Assembly (NCBI GenBank): GCA_016184365.1
Contig: JACPCW010000080.1
Coordinates: 1 to 59,190, forward strand
Reading direction: 5' to 3'
DNA length: 59,190 bases
Origin: Candidatus Rokuibacteriota bacterium
Lineage (GTDB): Bacteria; Methylomirabilota; Methylomirabilia; Rokubacteriales; CSP1-6
In this document: positions 35,592 to 44,215 of the stretch, piece by piece
Numbering within the stretch: the stretch's first letter is position 1
How the letters are laid out: each line of letters opens with the position of its first letter
Notes under the pieces: model-generated
Database searches by the model: none
What the model was told of the DNA's origin: nothing
Seen by the model: only the letters and a program-made list of their open reading frames with translations
Made by a program: the position numbers and the translations under genes

Positions 35592-36806
35592 TTACTTCTT
35601 CGACGCGTCGATGAGCTCGCCGAACACCTGCCAGATCTCGCCGTTGAACTTCGCCAGCTGCTCCTGCTCGATCGGCGCGAAATCCGTGGCGCTCGTGTTG
35701 ATCTTGATGCCCGGCAGCAGCATCGGCAGCTCCAGGTTCTTCAGACTCGCCGCCTGCTTCATGATGTTCTGCCGGGAGAGGTCGTTGCCGCACTGCTTGA
35801 GGGCCTGGACGAGCGTCGCTGCGACCGAATACGCGTACGCGTTGGCCTGGTCGTCCAGCGCGCCCTCGGGATAGTACTTCTTCATCCACGCCACCCAGTC
35901 GAGGTAGGCCTTGTCGTTCTTCCACTGCGGGTCGGTGACTTCCTTCATGTAGAGCGCGGTGATGAGGCCCTTCGACGCCTCGAGCCCGGCGGGCTTGAGC
36001 GTCGTGCCGAGCGAGCTCGACACGTTGTTGAGCAGGTGCACCGGCTTCCAGCCGATGTCGTGCGACTTCTTGATGGCCTGCACCGCGAACTTCGGGATCG
36101 TGACGTTGAAGAACACGTTCGCGCCGCTGTTCTTGAGATTGACGATCTGCGAGTCGATCGTCGGATCCGTGACCTCGTACGTCTGCTCGAGCACGACGAC
36201 CCTCTTGGCGGCCTCGCCGAGCCCGTCGAGGAAGCCCTTGCGGTAGTCCTTCCCGTAGTCGTCGTTCTGGTACAGGATGCCGACCTTCGCGTCCTTGACG
36301 TTCTTCAGCACGTACTGCGCGTAGATGCGGCCCTCGATCTGGTAGTTCGGCTGCCAGCCCATCGTCCACGGGAAATTCTTCGGGTCGTTCCACTTCGTCG
36401 CGCCCGTGGCGACGAAGATGTGCGGCACCTGCTTGCCGTTCATGTACTTGTGGATCGCCGAGTTGGTCGGCGTGCCGAGCGTCTGGAAGAGCAGCGCAAC
36501 CTGGTCCTGCTCGACGAGGCGCCGCACCATCTCGACCGTCTTCGGCGGCGCGTAGCTGTCGTCGTAGGTGATGTAGTTGATCTTCCGGCCGTTGATGCCC
36601 CCCTCGTCGTTGATCTTCTTGAAGTACGCCCCGAGCGCCTTGCCGATCGTCCCGTACGCCGACGCCGGCCCGCTGTAGGGGTTCGTGTTGCCGATCTTGA
36701 TCTCGGTGCTGGTCACGCCCGGCGTCTGCGCGCCCGCGGGCAGCGCCGTCGCCAGTCCGACCGTCCCGACCAGCAGCAGCATGAGAACTCGCCGCATCAC
36801 GTTCAT
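35592..36806 (-). CDS. livK: Branched-chain amino-acid-type ABC substrate-binding protein
   Basis: A 404-residue periplasmic receptor with a signal peptide (MNVMRRVLMLLLVGTVGLAT, cleavage near AGAQ) and a type I fold: EIKIGNTNPYSGPASAYGTI, GGINGRKINYITYDD and FLDGLGEAAK. It feeds the LivHM/LivGF transporter encoded upstream. The ligand may be an amino acid, an aromatic acid or another amide. GGGAGG precedes the ATG. Its stop is just outside the long inverted repeat, which may limit read-through. Confidence 0.94.
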   Translation of the reverse strand: MNVMRRVLMLLLVGTVGLATALPAGAQTPGVTSTEIKIGNTNPYSGPASAYGTIGKALGAYFKKINDEGGINGRKINYITYDDSYAPPKTVEMVRRLVEQDQVALLFQTLGTPTNSAIHKYMNGKQVPHIFVATGATKWNDPKNFPWTMGWQPNYQIEGRIYAQYVLKNVKDAKVGILYQNDDYGKDYRKGFLDGLGEAAKRVVVLEQTYEVTDPTIDSQIVNLKNSGANVFFNVTIPKFAVQAIKKSHDIGWKPVHLLNNVSSSLGTTLKPAGLEASKGLITALYMKEVTDPQWKNDKAYLDWVAWMKKYYPEGALDDQANAYAYSVAATLVQALKQCGNDLSRQNIMKQAASLKNLELPMLLPGIKINTSATDFAPIEQEQLAKFNGEIWQVFGELIDASKK

Positions 36807-36838
36807 GGTGGCCTCCCTTGAGTGCACTCCGTGTCGAA

Positions 36839-37783
36839 TCAACCCTGCGGACGGGTCAGCCGGTTCCAGACGAGCCGCAGAGCACCGGCGATGCCGTACG
36901 GCATGACGTACATGAACACGATCAGGAACAGCCCGAAGATGGCCCAGGGCGCCGCCTTCGAGATGTCCTGGGCCCAGTTCGGCACGAACTGGATGAACAG
37001 GGCGCCGTAGATCGCGCCCGAGATCGAGGCGAGCCCGCCGATCACGCTGCCCGTGAGCAGCGAGATCGAGAGCAGGATGTTGAACGAGTCCGGCGCGACG
37101 AACGCGATGGCCACCGCCGAGAGCGCCCCGGCGACGCCGGTGTACGCCGCGCTCACGCCGAAGGTCAGCGACTTGTAGAGCGCCTTGTTGACCCCCATCG
37201 CCTCGGCGGCGAGCGGGTTGTCGCGAATGGCGACGAGCGCGCGACCGATCCGCCCGGACAGCAGATTGCGCGCGAGCACGAACATCACGAACAGCACGAC
37301 GAGCGTGACGAAGTAGAACCACTGGTCTTCCGACAGCGGCAGGCCGAATGGCGCGGCCGGCTTCGTCAGCACGATGCCCTGCGACCCGCCGGTCCAGTGC
37401 TCGAAGTATTTCAGGATTTGCGGCACCGCGAGCGCGAGCGCGAACGTCGCCAGCGCGAGGTACAGGCCCTCGAGGCGCAGCGCCGGGATGCCGAAGAGGA
37501 ACCCGACGATCAGGCAGAGCAGGCCGCCCACCGGAATCGTCCACCCGTACGGCACGTTCCAGCGATCCATCATGATCGCGCCGGTGTAGGCGCCGACCGC
37601 GAAGAACGCGCCGTGGCCGAGCGAGATCTGGCCGTTGAAGCCGGTCAGCATGTTGAGGCCGAGGAGTGCGATCGCGTAGATGAACACCTGCGTGAACTGG
37701 AAGAGCCGGAAGTTGCTCAGCATGAACGGCAGCACGAGCGCGATCACGGCCGCGACGAGGACGGCGATCGTCGGCGCCGACAT
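36839..37783 (-). CDS. livM: Branched-chain amino-acid ABC permease LivM
   Basis: A 314-residue permease with about ten membrane spans and the family signatures LLGLNMLTGFNGQISLGHGA and VAIRDNPLAAEAMGVN, the ATPase-contact loop. It forms the channel with LivH, encoded upstream. The ATG at 37783 gives a natural length; a GTG at 37825, three bases after the livH stop, would add 14 residues and cannot be excluded. livK follows 32 bases downstream. Confidence 0.93.
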   Translation of the reverse strand: MSAPTIAVLVAAVIALVLPFMLSNFRLFQFTQVFIYAIALLGLNMLTGFNGQISLGHGAFFAVGAYTGAIMMDRWNVPYGWTIPVGGLLCLIVGFLFGIPALRLEGLYLALATFALALAVPQILKYFEHWTGGSQGIVLTKPAAPFGLPLSEDQWFYFVTLVVLFVMFVLARNLLSGRIGRALVAIRDNPLAAEAMGVNKALYKSLTFGVSAAYTGVAGALSAVAIAFVAPDSFNILLSISLLTGSVIGGLASISGAIYGALFIQFVPNWAQDISKAAPWAIFGLFLIVFMYVMPYGIAGALRLVWNRLTRPQG

Positions 37784-37827
37784 CACGCGCCGCGAAGCGA
37801 TCGCCGGTTCGGCGCGAACCGCCACCG

Positions 37828-38709
37828 TCAGACCCGGCGCACGACGGCGCGTCCGAAGAGACCGCGCGGACGCACGAGCAGGACGATGATGATGATTGCG
37901 AGCGCCACGGTCAGCTTGAGCTCGGTGCCGATGAAGCGCACGTAGGTGCCGACGAGGTTCTCGGCGACGCCGACGATGATGCCGCCCAGCACCGCGCCGC
38001 CGGGGCTCGTGAAGCCGCCGAGCGTCGCGGCCGCGAACGCGTAGATCTGGATGCCGCCCATCATGTTCGGCTCGAGCGTCACGATGGGCGCGACCATCAT
38101 GCCGGCGACGGCGCCGAACGCCGCGGCGAGACCCCAGCCGAGCATCAGCATGCGGCTCACGCGAATGCCGCTCAGCCGGCTCGACACCGGGTTGTGCGCG
38201 GCGGCGCGCATGGCGAGCCCGACCGGCGTGTAGCGGAAGAAGGCGAAGAGGAGCAGCAAGACGATGAGGGTGACGCTGATCTCGCCGATGTCGTGCGCGC
38301 CGACGATGATGGGCCCCATGTGAACCGGCCGCGACGGGAACGGGCTCGGGAACGGCTTCTGGATGTAGCTCCAGATCCAGCCGGCGATGCTGTTGTGGAT
38401 GACGAGCAGGCCGAGCGTGACGATCACGATGCTCAGGATCGGCGCCGACTCGACGGGCCGGATCACGAGGCGCTCGATGACGAGGCCGAGGAGGAACGCG
38501 AGCGCGACCGTGGCGAAGAACGTCACCCAGTACGGCACTCCCGCGTTCAGCATCGACCACGCGAGGTAGGTGCTGAACATCGCCATCTCGCCCTGCGCGA
38601 AGTTCACGACGTCGGTCGCCTGGTAGATCATGACGAGCGCGAGCGCGAGGCTCGCATAAATCCCGCCCGTGGCGATTCCCGACACGACCTGCTGGAGGAA
38701 GATGTCCAT
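37828..38709 (-). CDS. livH: Branched-chain amino-acid ABC permease LivH
   Basis: A 293-residue membrane permease, beginning MDIFLQQVVSGIATGGIYAS with VVNFAQGEMAMFSTYLAW and the ATPase-contact segment RAAAHNPVSSRLSGI. It pairs with LivM. It lies three bases after the livF stop, in the order G-F-H-M-K of this operon. Confidence 0.94.
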   Translation of the reverse strand: MDIFLQQVVSGIATGGIYASLALALVMIYQATDVVNFAQGEMAMFSTYLAWSMLNAGVPYWVTFFATVALAFLLGLVIERLVIRPVESAPILSIVIVTLGLLVIHNSIAGWIWSYIQKPFPSPFPSRPVHMGPIIVGAHDIGEISVTLIVLLLLFAFFRYTPVGLAMRAAAHNPVSSRLSGIRVSRMLMLGWGLAAAFGAVAGMMVAPIVTLEPNMMGGIQIYAFAAATLGGFTSPGGAVLGGIIVGVAENLVGTYVRFIGTELKLTVALAIIIIVLLVRPRGLFGRAVVRRV

Positions 38710-38712
38710 CCG

Positions 38713-39426
38713 CTAGTACCCCAGGTAGGCGCGACGGATCGCGTCGTCGCTGGTGAGCTCCGCGGATGCCCCCGACATGACCACCCGCCCCGTCTCGATG
38801 AGGAAGGCGCGGTCGGCGAGCGCGAGCGCCAGGCGCGCGTTCTGCTCGACGAGGAGAATCGTCACGCCGCTCTCCTGGTTGATCCTCCGGAGGATCGCGA
38901 AGATCTCCTGCACCACGAGGGGCGCGAGCCCGAGCGACGGCTCGTCGAGGAGCAGCAGCCGCGGCCGCAGCATGAGCCCGCGCCCGACGGCGAGCATCTG
39001 CTGCTCGCCGCCGGACAGCGTGCCGGCGAGCTGGCGGCGACGCTGGAGAAGCACGGGAAACAGCCGATAGACGCGGTCGAAGTCCTCCGCGACGCCCGAC
39101 CGGTCGCGCCGCGCCCACGCGCCGACGCGCAGGTTCTCTTCGACCGTGAGCTCCATGAACGTCCCGCGGCCCTGCGGCACGTGGGCGACGCCGAGCGCGA
39201 CGATGTCCTCGGTGGCTTTGCGATCGATGCGGGCACCGTCGAAGCGGATCGTGCCCGCGGTGCGGATCATCGCGGAAATCGCCCGCAGCGTCGTCGTCTT
39301 GCCCGCGCCGTTGGCGCCGAGAATCGTCGTGATCCCGCGCGGCTCCATCGAGAAGCTCACGCCGTGGAGCGCCTGGGTGCGGCCATACCAGGCCTGGAGG
39401 TTCTCGACTTCCAGGATCGCGCTCAC
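38713..39426 (-). CDS. livF: Branched-chain amino-acid ABC ATPase LivF
   Basis: A 237-residue ATPase: Walker A GANGAGKTT, Q-loop VPQGRGTF, signature LSGGEQQMLAVGRGL, Walker B LLLLDEPSLGLAP and switch His region VEQNARLAL (here Gln-Asn, as is usual for LivF). The GTG at 39426 overlaps the livG stop (GTGA). Confidence 0.95.
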   Translation of the reverse strand: MSAILEVENLQAWYGRTQALHGVSFSMEPRGITTILGANGAGKTTTLRAISAMIRTAGTIRFDGARIDRKATEDIVALGVAHVPQGRGTFMELTVEENLRVGAWARRDRSGVAEDFDRVYRLFPVLLQRRRQLAGTLSGGEQQMLAVGRGLMLRPRLLLLDEPSLGLAPLVVQEIFAILRRINQESGVTILLVEQNARLALALADRAFLIETGRVVMSGASAELTSDDAIRRAYLGY

Positions 39427-40190
39427 TGGGCATCTCCCAGGTAGGCGCGGATCACCTCGGGATTGCGCTGGATCTCGACCGGCGCGCCTTCCGCGATCTT
39501 CCGCCCGAAGTCGAGCACGACGACGCGGTCGGACACCTGCATCACGAGGTTCATGTGGTGCTCGACGAGCAGGATCGTCACGCCCAGCTGGTCCTTGACG
39601 CTCCGCAGGAGCGTGCCGAGCACGCCGACTTCCTCGTGGTTCAACCCGCCGGCGGGCTCGTCGAGCAGCAGCAGCTTCGGCCGGCTCGCCAGGGCGCGCG
39701 CGAGCTCCACGCGCTTGAGCGTCCCGAACGCCAGGCCCGCCACGGGCACGTGCGCGACCCGTTCGAGGTCGAGGAAGCGCAGCAGCTCGGCCGCCGCGGA
39801 GCGGATCTGCTCTTCTTCGTCCCGCACCCACGACAGCCGCAGCGCGTTCGACAGGAAGTCGCTCCGGGTCCGGCCGTGGACGCCGACCATCACGTTCTGG
39901 AGCGCGGTCATCGTCCCGAAGAGCGCGAGGTTCTGGAACGTGCGCCCGATCCCGAGTGTCGAGATCTCGTGCGGGGCGCGTCCGAGGAGCGAGCCGCCCT
40001 GGAAGACGATGTCACCCTTGTTCGGGGTGTACAGGCGGGAGAGGCAGTTGAAGAGCGTCGTCTTGCCGGCGCCGTTCGGCCCGATCAGCCCGACGACCAG
40101 TCCCTCGTCCATGTCGAACGACACGCCGTCGAGCGCGATGATGCCGCCGAACCTCACCGTCACGTCGCGCACGCTGAGCAGGGCGGACAT
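39423..40190 (-). CDS. livG: Branched-chain amino-acid ABC ATPase LivG
   Basis: A 255-residue ATPase with Walker A GPNGAGKTTLFN, Walker B LLLLDEPAGGLNHEE and switch HHMNLVM. The signature reads AFGTLKRVELARALA instead of LSxGQ, the usual LivG variant. It is the first gene of the liv operon. The promoter should lie in 40191-40369, shared with the divergent zinc-ribbon gene. Confidence 0.95.
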   Translation of the reverse strand: MSALLSVRDVTVRFGGIIALDGVSFDMDEGLVVGLIGPNGAGKTTLFNCLSRLYTPNKGDIVFQGGSLLGRAPHEISTLGIGRTFQNLALFGTMTALQNVMVGVHGRTRSDFLSNALRLSWVRDEEEQIRSAAAELLRFLDLERVAHVPVAGLAFGTLKRVELARALASRPKLLLLDEPAGGLNHEEVGVLGTLLRSVKDQLGVTILLVEHHMNLVMQVSDRVVVLDFGRKIAEGAPVEIQRNPEVIRAYLGDAQ

Positions 40191-40369
40191 GACCGAACCG
40201 GCGATCAGGCCTGCAGCGTTGCCGGCGTGTCGAGCCGGGGCAGGATGGCGTCGGCCCCGGCGAACGGGATCAGGAACATCGCCTTGACGTCACAACGCCG
40301 TAGAGCATTCGGATCATGAGTGGCAGGCATGATACTTCGCCGGTCCGGCACCTGTGTAGAATTCCAGCG

Positions 40370-40660
40370 ATGACTCAACGCGACAGCTTCGGCGAATTCG
40401 AGGCGACCAGCCTCTTCTGCCCCAAGTGCCGCCGCGCGACCCCGACCCGGCGCAAGCTCCTGCTGGTCCTGTCGACTGGCAACAAGTACGACTACCTCTG
40501 CGCCGAGTGCGGGACGGCCGTGGGCGGCAAGACCGACAACGACGCCACGGATTTTTACCGAGCCGCCCCGATTGCTCGAACCGGTGGCGCCGAAATGGCC
40601 CCCCCACCCCCCGGCGCTCGGCGCGCCCCGGGCAACCCGGGGCGTCCGCCCATCCGCTAG
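40370..40660 (+). CDS. Small zinc-ribbon protein with repeat-encoded C-terminus
   Basis: A 96-residue protein with two CxxC pairs (Cys17/Cys20 in FCPKC, Cys44/Cys47 in LCAECG), a zinc ribbon. Function unknown. From about residue 71 the frame runs through a two-hairpin repeat (GGAEMAPPPPGARRAPGN) and ends at the TAG beyond it, so the native C-terminus was probably shorter. A TAGAAT lies eight bases before the ATG, suggesting a very short or absent leader. Confidence 0.65.
   Translation: MTQRDSFGEFEATSLFCPKCRRATPTRRKLLLVLSTGNKYDYLCAECGTAVGGKTDNDATDFYRAAPIARTGGAEMAPPPPGARRAPGNPGRPPIR
40586..40644. repeat. Two-hairpin repeat at zinc-ribbon gene 3' end
   Basis: Hairpin 2 is perfect: CGCCCCGGG (40624-40632) with CCCGGGGCG (40636-40644), loop CAA. 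Hairpin 1 (around GGCGCCGAAATGGCCCCCC) is imperfect. It is translated as the last part of the small zinc-ribbon protein. Confidence 0.8.
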
Positions 40661-40889
40661 GCGTCCCGGTCGCGGTCGCCCCAGCCCTTCGGTCCTAGGC
40701 CACCAGTACGATTCCGCCCCGCCTCTCCAGCCTGTAGGGTCTTCAATGTGAGGCCGGACCATGGCTTGCGTAATGCGACGCGTCGTGCAATGCTTCTAAT
40801 TACCTTTCATCGGTCCTTCCTTCGGTCGGCCGCCGAGTAGCGCGGCGAACCACGCAAAGCCAATGGGACAAAGAACAAGGAGGACGACT
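40661..40889. other. Gene-free interval before SLT gene
   Basis: The 229 bases hold a strong ribosome-binding site (AAGGAGG) next to the SLT start, and short CGGTC-rich partial repeats near 40810-40830. I see no gene, RNA or clear promoter. Confidence 0.4.
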
Positions 40890-41540
40890 ATGAGCCAGCA
40901 CAGCAAGGCCCTCGCGATCCTGGTGCTCGGGTTTGCGATTGCGGTGAGCGGGCTGGTGGCAGTCCGTCAGGTGATCGCGGTGACCGGCGAAGCCGACACC
41001 GACAGGCTGCACCGTGCCATTCTGGCGTACGTTGCCGAGAAGAACCCGCAGGCCCCGATTCGCGCGTTCCAGAAGTTCCCGGAAATCCTCCTCCTGGAGG
41101 CGCAGCGCACCAACATCGATCACTGCCTCGCCCTGGCCCAGGCCGAGGTCGAGTCCGAGTTCAAGCACGACGCGGTCGGCGGGGCCGGGGAGATCGGCAT
41201 CTTCCAGGTGCTGCCGTCGACGGCGGCGATCTTCGAGCCGTCGCTCGGCAAGCTGCGGCGACCGGCGCCCGCGCCGGCGAAGGGCCAGCGTGACCTCGGC
41301 GACCTCGCGGACCCGAACACCGCGACGCGGTTCGCCATGGCGTACCTGCGCGACATCCTCAGCCGGAAGCCGAGCATCAAGGACGCGCTCACGGAGTACA
41401 ACGGCGGGCCGGCCGGCCGGCACCCGCATTACTACCGGATGGTCATGGGGACGTACGTCGAGGTGCTCGAGCGCCCCGAGCTTCGCTGCCGCTTCCAGGC
41501 GGCGCCGAAGCAGCCAGCGGTGACCGCGCTATCGATGTGA
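40890..41540 (+). CDS. Lytic transglycosylase-like (SLT) protein
   Basis: A 216-residue protein with an N-terminal membrane anchor or signal (KALAILVLGFAIAVSGLV) and an SLT domain. The catalytic glutamate is probably Glu88 in QAEVESEFKHDA, followed by GEIGIFQVLPST and the C-terminal EYNGGPAGRHPHYY. It would cleave peptidoglycan in the periplasm. AAGGAGG precedes the ATG. A hairpin follows the stop directly. Confidence 0.88.
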   Translation: MSQHSKALAILVLGFAIAVSGLVAVRQVIAVTGEADTDRLHRAILAYVAEKNPQAPIRAFQKFPEILLLEAQRTNIDHCLALAQAEVESEFKHDAVGGAGEIGIFQVLPSTAAIFEPSLGKLRRPAPAPAKGQRDLGDLADPNTATRFAMAYLRDILSRKPSIKDALTEYNGGPAGRHPHYYRMVMGTYVEVLERPELRCRFQAAPKQPAVTALSM

Positions 41541-41545
41541 TGGGG

Positions 41546-41564
41546 GGCCCGGGACACCCGGGCC
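41546..41564. terminator. Hairpin between convergent SLT and thioesterase genes
   Basis: GGCCCGGG-ACA-CCCGGGCC, a perfect 8-bp stem with a three-base loop, corresponds to hairpin 2 of the repeat family without hairpin 1. It lies between two convergent stop codons, so it may end both transcripts. No T-run. Confidence 0.55.
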
Positions 41565-41577
41565 GCCCCTCGACACT

Positions 41578-42045
41578 TCACACCGGAAAGAACCGGCCTT
41601 TAGCGGTCGCGAGCAGCCGGCCGGTCTCGAACTCTTCGAGCCGGCCCTCCACATCGATGTAGCGCCCGTGATCTGTCACGAGCCGGCCACGACCGATGAC
41701 GGCTCGCTCGACAGGCACGGGCGCGACGAAGCGCACCGTGAGCTCACCCGTCACCGCGACCTTGCCTGTCGCCCGCACCGCCGCACCGGCGCAGATCTCG
41801 TCCAGGTAGGTTGCGACGATCCCCCCGTGCGCCGCGCCCGGCGGGCCGGCGTACACGGCGGGGACGAACACCGGCGACACCACCCCATCGTCGGTGCGGA
41901 AACAGCGCACCCGCAGCCCGGTCGGATGCTTCGGGCCGCAGCCGAAGCACTCGTGAAAGAAGCGCGCGCCCAGCGTGGCGAGCGGCTGCTCCGGCAGCCC
42001 GGCGAAGAAATCTCCGAAGGCGTCGGGCACGTCGGTCGTCGTCAT
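41578..42045 (-). CDS. Hotdog-fold thioesterase (PaaI/THEM4-like)
   Basis: A 155-residue hotdog protein with an N-terminal CFGCG segment and the central AAHGGIVATYLDEICAGAA helix, where HGG (73-75) and Asp82 or Glu83 form the usual acyl-CoA thioesterase site. Substrate unknown. It diverges from the truncated alcohol-dehydrogenase gene, with 44 bases between the starts. Confidence 0.88.
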   Translation of the reverse strand: MTTTDVPDAFGDFFAGLPEQPLATLGARFFHECFGCGPKHPTGLRVRCFRTDDGVVSPVFVPAVYAGPPGAAHGGIVATYLDEICAGAAVRATGKVAVTGELTVRFVAPVPVERAVIGRGRLVTDHGRYIDVEGRLEEFETGRLLATAKGRFFPV

Positions 42046-42089
42046 GAGGTCGGAGTATAGTCGGGGCCAATTCCAGGAGGAATCGCGCC

Positions 42090-42176
42090 ATGAAGGGCGT
42101 CACGCTGCCGACCGAGACCGTGTTCGTCATGGAGATGTCGCCGATCAAGTTCGGGCTCGGCAGCTCGCCGACGTAG
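42090..42176 (+). pseudogene. Truncated N-terminus of iron-containing alcohol dehydrogenase
   Basis: A 28-codon frame with AGGAGG 10 bases upstream and a TATAGT at 42056-42061. It reads MKGVTLPTETVFVMEMSPIK, FGLGSSPT, then TAG. The first part is the N-terminus of hydroxyacid-oxoacid transhydrogenase / iron-containing alcohol dehydrogenases (about 380-430 residues). After FGLG the similarity stops, exactly where the sequence becomes antisense to a truncated NHL-repeat gene. Both genes are cut at one junction. Confidence 0.78.
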
Positions 42177-42823
42177 AACGCGTTGCGCCGCTTGTCCATG
42201 AAGAGACCGCACGGCCGGTGCAGGTTGTTCCACTGCCCGACGTACTGGCCCTTCGGATCGAAGATCTGCACGCGATGATTTTCGCGGTCCGCGACGTACA
42301 CGAGCCCGTCGACGTCCGTCGCGATGTTGTGCGGCAGGTTGAAGTGGCCGGGATCCGTGCCGGGCGCGCCCCACGAGACGAGGTGGCGGCCTTTCGGGTC
42401 GTACTTGTGCACGCGCGAGTTGCCATACCCGTCCGAGACGTAGATGTCGCCGGTCTTCGGGCCGAGCGCGACGTGCGTCGGCCGGTTGAACGGCTTGCCG
42501 CCCTGCAGCGTCGACGGCTCGTCCGGGTTGCCGATCGTGAGCAGCAGACCCCCGTCCGTCGTGAACTGTCGAATGGTGTGGTGCAGGTCGTCGGTGAGCC
42601 ACAGCGTGTCGTCCGGCCCCGGCGTGATGCCGTGCGCGCGGCGAAACGTGCCCTCACCCCACGACCGGAGGAACTTGCCGTCGCGGTCGAAGCAGATGAC
42701 CGGATGCGCACCGCGGTTGAAGACCCACACCTGATCCTTCGCGTCGACGGCGACGCTCGTCGCCTCCAGGAACGACCAGCCCTCGGGCAGGCGCCCCCAA
42801 CCTTCGACCGGACGGTATTTCAT
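42165..42823 (-). pseudogene. 3'-truncated NHL-repeat beta-propeller gene
   Basis: From the ATG at 42823 (MKYRPVEGWGRLPEGW) about 220 residues form NHL repeats like those of peptidyl-alpha-hydroxyglycine amidating-lyase-like proteins: TGDIYVSDGYGNSRVHKYDP, LVYVADRENHRVQIFDP and AFYVGEL. Intact relatives have further repeats ending in a GEV motif. Here similarity ends at the junction near 42165, and the frame then runs on antisense through the alcohol-dehydrogenase remnant and thioesterase. A product might still be made, but it would lack part of the propeller. Confidence 0.72.
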
Positions 42824-42882
42824 GATGGACCTCCACCGGGGTTTCAGTGTTCGGTATGGTGCCACACAGGAGAGCCGACGCC

Positions 42883-43362
42883 ATGGCGACACGGGCACGA
42901 GCGATCACGGGGAAGCTGGCCGAGCGCTTCCGCATCGAGGCGAGCGCGCGCGGCGTGGTGCGATTGACGCCGGGACGAGGCGAGGTCGCGCCCTCGGCCG
43001 CCGCGCGGCGACACGCCGCGCGCGCCCGCGCCGAGCTCGCCGAGTACTTCGCGGGACGGCGGACGTATTTTTCGGTTCCCGTCGATCTCGAGGGACTTCC
43101 CGCATTCCAGGCGCGCGTGCTGGCGGAAACCGCGCGTCTCGGCTACGGCGCGCGCACGTCGTACACCGCGCTCGCGCGGCGGGTCGGCGCCGCGCGTGCG
43201 GCGCGCGCGGTCGGTAACGCGCTCGCCGCGAATCCCGTCCCGATTCTGGTCCCCTGCCACCGCGTCGTCCGGAGCGACGGCACGTGGGGCCACTACGCGT
43301 TCGGCGGCGCGCTCAAGACCGCGCTGCTCGGCCTCGAGGCACGCGTCTCCCGGCCCGCCTGA
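42883..43362 (+). CDS. ogt: Methylated-DNA-protein-cysteine S-methyltransferase
   Basis: A 159-residue suicide repair enzyme that removes alkyl groups from O6-alkylguanine. The acceptor is Cys125 in VPCHRVVRSDG; other family features are the recognition helix GYGARTSYTALARRVGAARA and NALAANPVPI. The start at 42883 is preferred to an ATG 12 codons upstream because AGGAG lies before it. Confidence 0.95.
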   Translation: MATRARAITGKLAERFRIEASARGVVRLTPGRGEVAPSAAARRHAARARAELAEYFAGRRTYFSVPVDLEGLPAFQARVLAETARLGYGARTSYTALARRVGAARAARAVGNALAANPVPILVPCHRVVRSDGTWGHYAFGGALKTALLGLEARVSRPA

Positions 43363-43384
43363 CCGGGCGCGCGGCGGTGCTAGC

Positions 43385-44215
43385 ATGAGCGCCATGCACG
43401 CCATGCTCATCGTCGCCGCCGCCCTGCTCGCGCTCGTCCACGCCCCGGCGGTGAACGCCGCCGAGCTCCAGCTGTTCGACGCGCACATCCACTACAGCCA
43501 GCCGGATTGGAACGTCGTCCCCGTCGATCGCGCGCTCGCGATCCTGCGCGACGCCGGCGTGAAGCGCGCCATCGTGTCGAGCACGCCGGACGACGGCACC
43601 GTGAAGCTCTACGAGAAGGCGCCGGACGTCGTCGTGCCGTTCCTGCGCCCGTATCGCACGCGCGCCGACCGCAGCCACTGGATGCGCGATCCCGCCGTGC
43701 AGACGTACGTCGAGGAACGGCTCGAGCGCGGCATCTATCGCGGCATCGGCGAGTTCCACATGGACGGCGGACCGGCCGACGCCGACGGCGCCGTCATCCG
43801 TCGCTTCGCCGAGATCGGCGCCGAGCGCGGGCTGATGCTCCACGCGCACGTCGACGCCGCCACGATCGAGCGGCTCGCGACGCTCTATCCGAAGACGCGG
43901 TTCATCTGGGCGCACGCGGGCTTCGCCGGCGCCGACGTCGTCGGCCCGATCGTCGATCGCTTCCCGAATGTCTGGGTCGAGATGGCACTGAACAGCCCCG
44001 CGTCGGGCGGAACGCTCGATGCCGCGTGGGCGAAGCTCTTCACGCGTCACGCCGACCGCTTCATGCTCGGCACGGACACGTGGGTGACGTCGCGGTGGGA
44101 AAGCGTCGGCCCGGGAATGCGCGACTACCGCGCGTGGCTCGCGCAGCTGCCAGCCGACGTCGCGGAGAAGATCGCCTGGAAGAACGGCGAGCGTCTGTTC
44201 CCGCCCGGCCGCTAG
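43385..44215 (+). CDS. Secreted amidohydrolase-2 family metal hydrolase
   Basis: A 276-residue protein with a signal peptide (MHAMLIVAAALLALVHAPAV region) and a TIM-barrel amidohydrolase domain: FDAHIHYS (His34, His36), MLHAHVDAAT, FIWAHAGFAG and FMLGTDTWVTSRWES. Metal ligands of the PF04909 family are present. Substrate unknown; export suggests a periplasmic role. Its TAG and the TAG of the convergent Nudix gene share the palindrome CTAG at 44212-44215. Confidence 0.85.
   Translation: MSAMHAMLIVAAALLALVHAPAVNAAELQLFDAHIHYSQPDWNVVPVDRALAILRDAGVKRAIVSSTPDDGTVKLYEKAPDVVVPFLRPYRTRADRSHWMRDPAVQTYVEERLERGIYRGIGEFHMDGGPADADGAVIRRFAEIGAERGLMLHAHVDAATIERLATLYPKTRFIWAHAGFAGADVVGPIVDRFPNVWVEMALNSPASGGTLDAAWAKLFTRHADRFMLGTDTWVTSRWESVGPGMRDYRAWLAQLPADVAEKIAWKNGERLFPPGR

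Noticed and set aside
35404..35600. Mirror-like Gly/Pro-rich frames on both strands of the inverted repeat
   Set aside because: They arise from the symmetry of the element; no ribosome site or family similarity.
40205..40280. Short minus-strand frame MFLIPFAGADAILPRLDT upstream of livG
   Set aside because: About 24 residues, weak ribosome site, no similarity I can name; could be a remnant but unsupported.
41744..42164. Continuation of the NHL reading frame across the thioesterase gene
   Set aside because: Arg-rich antisense sequence with no similarity; the thioesterase on the same strand in another frame is the real gene.
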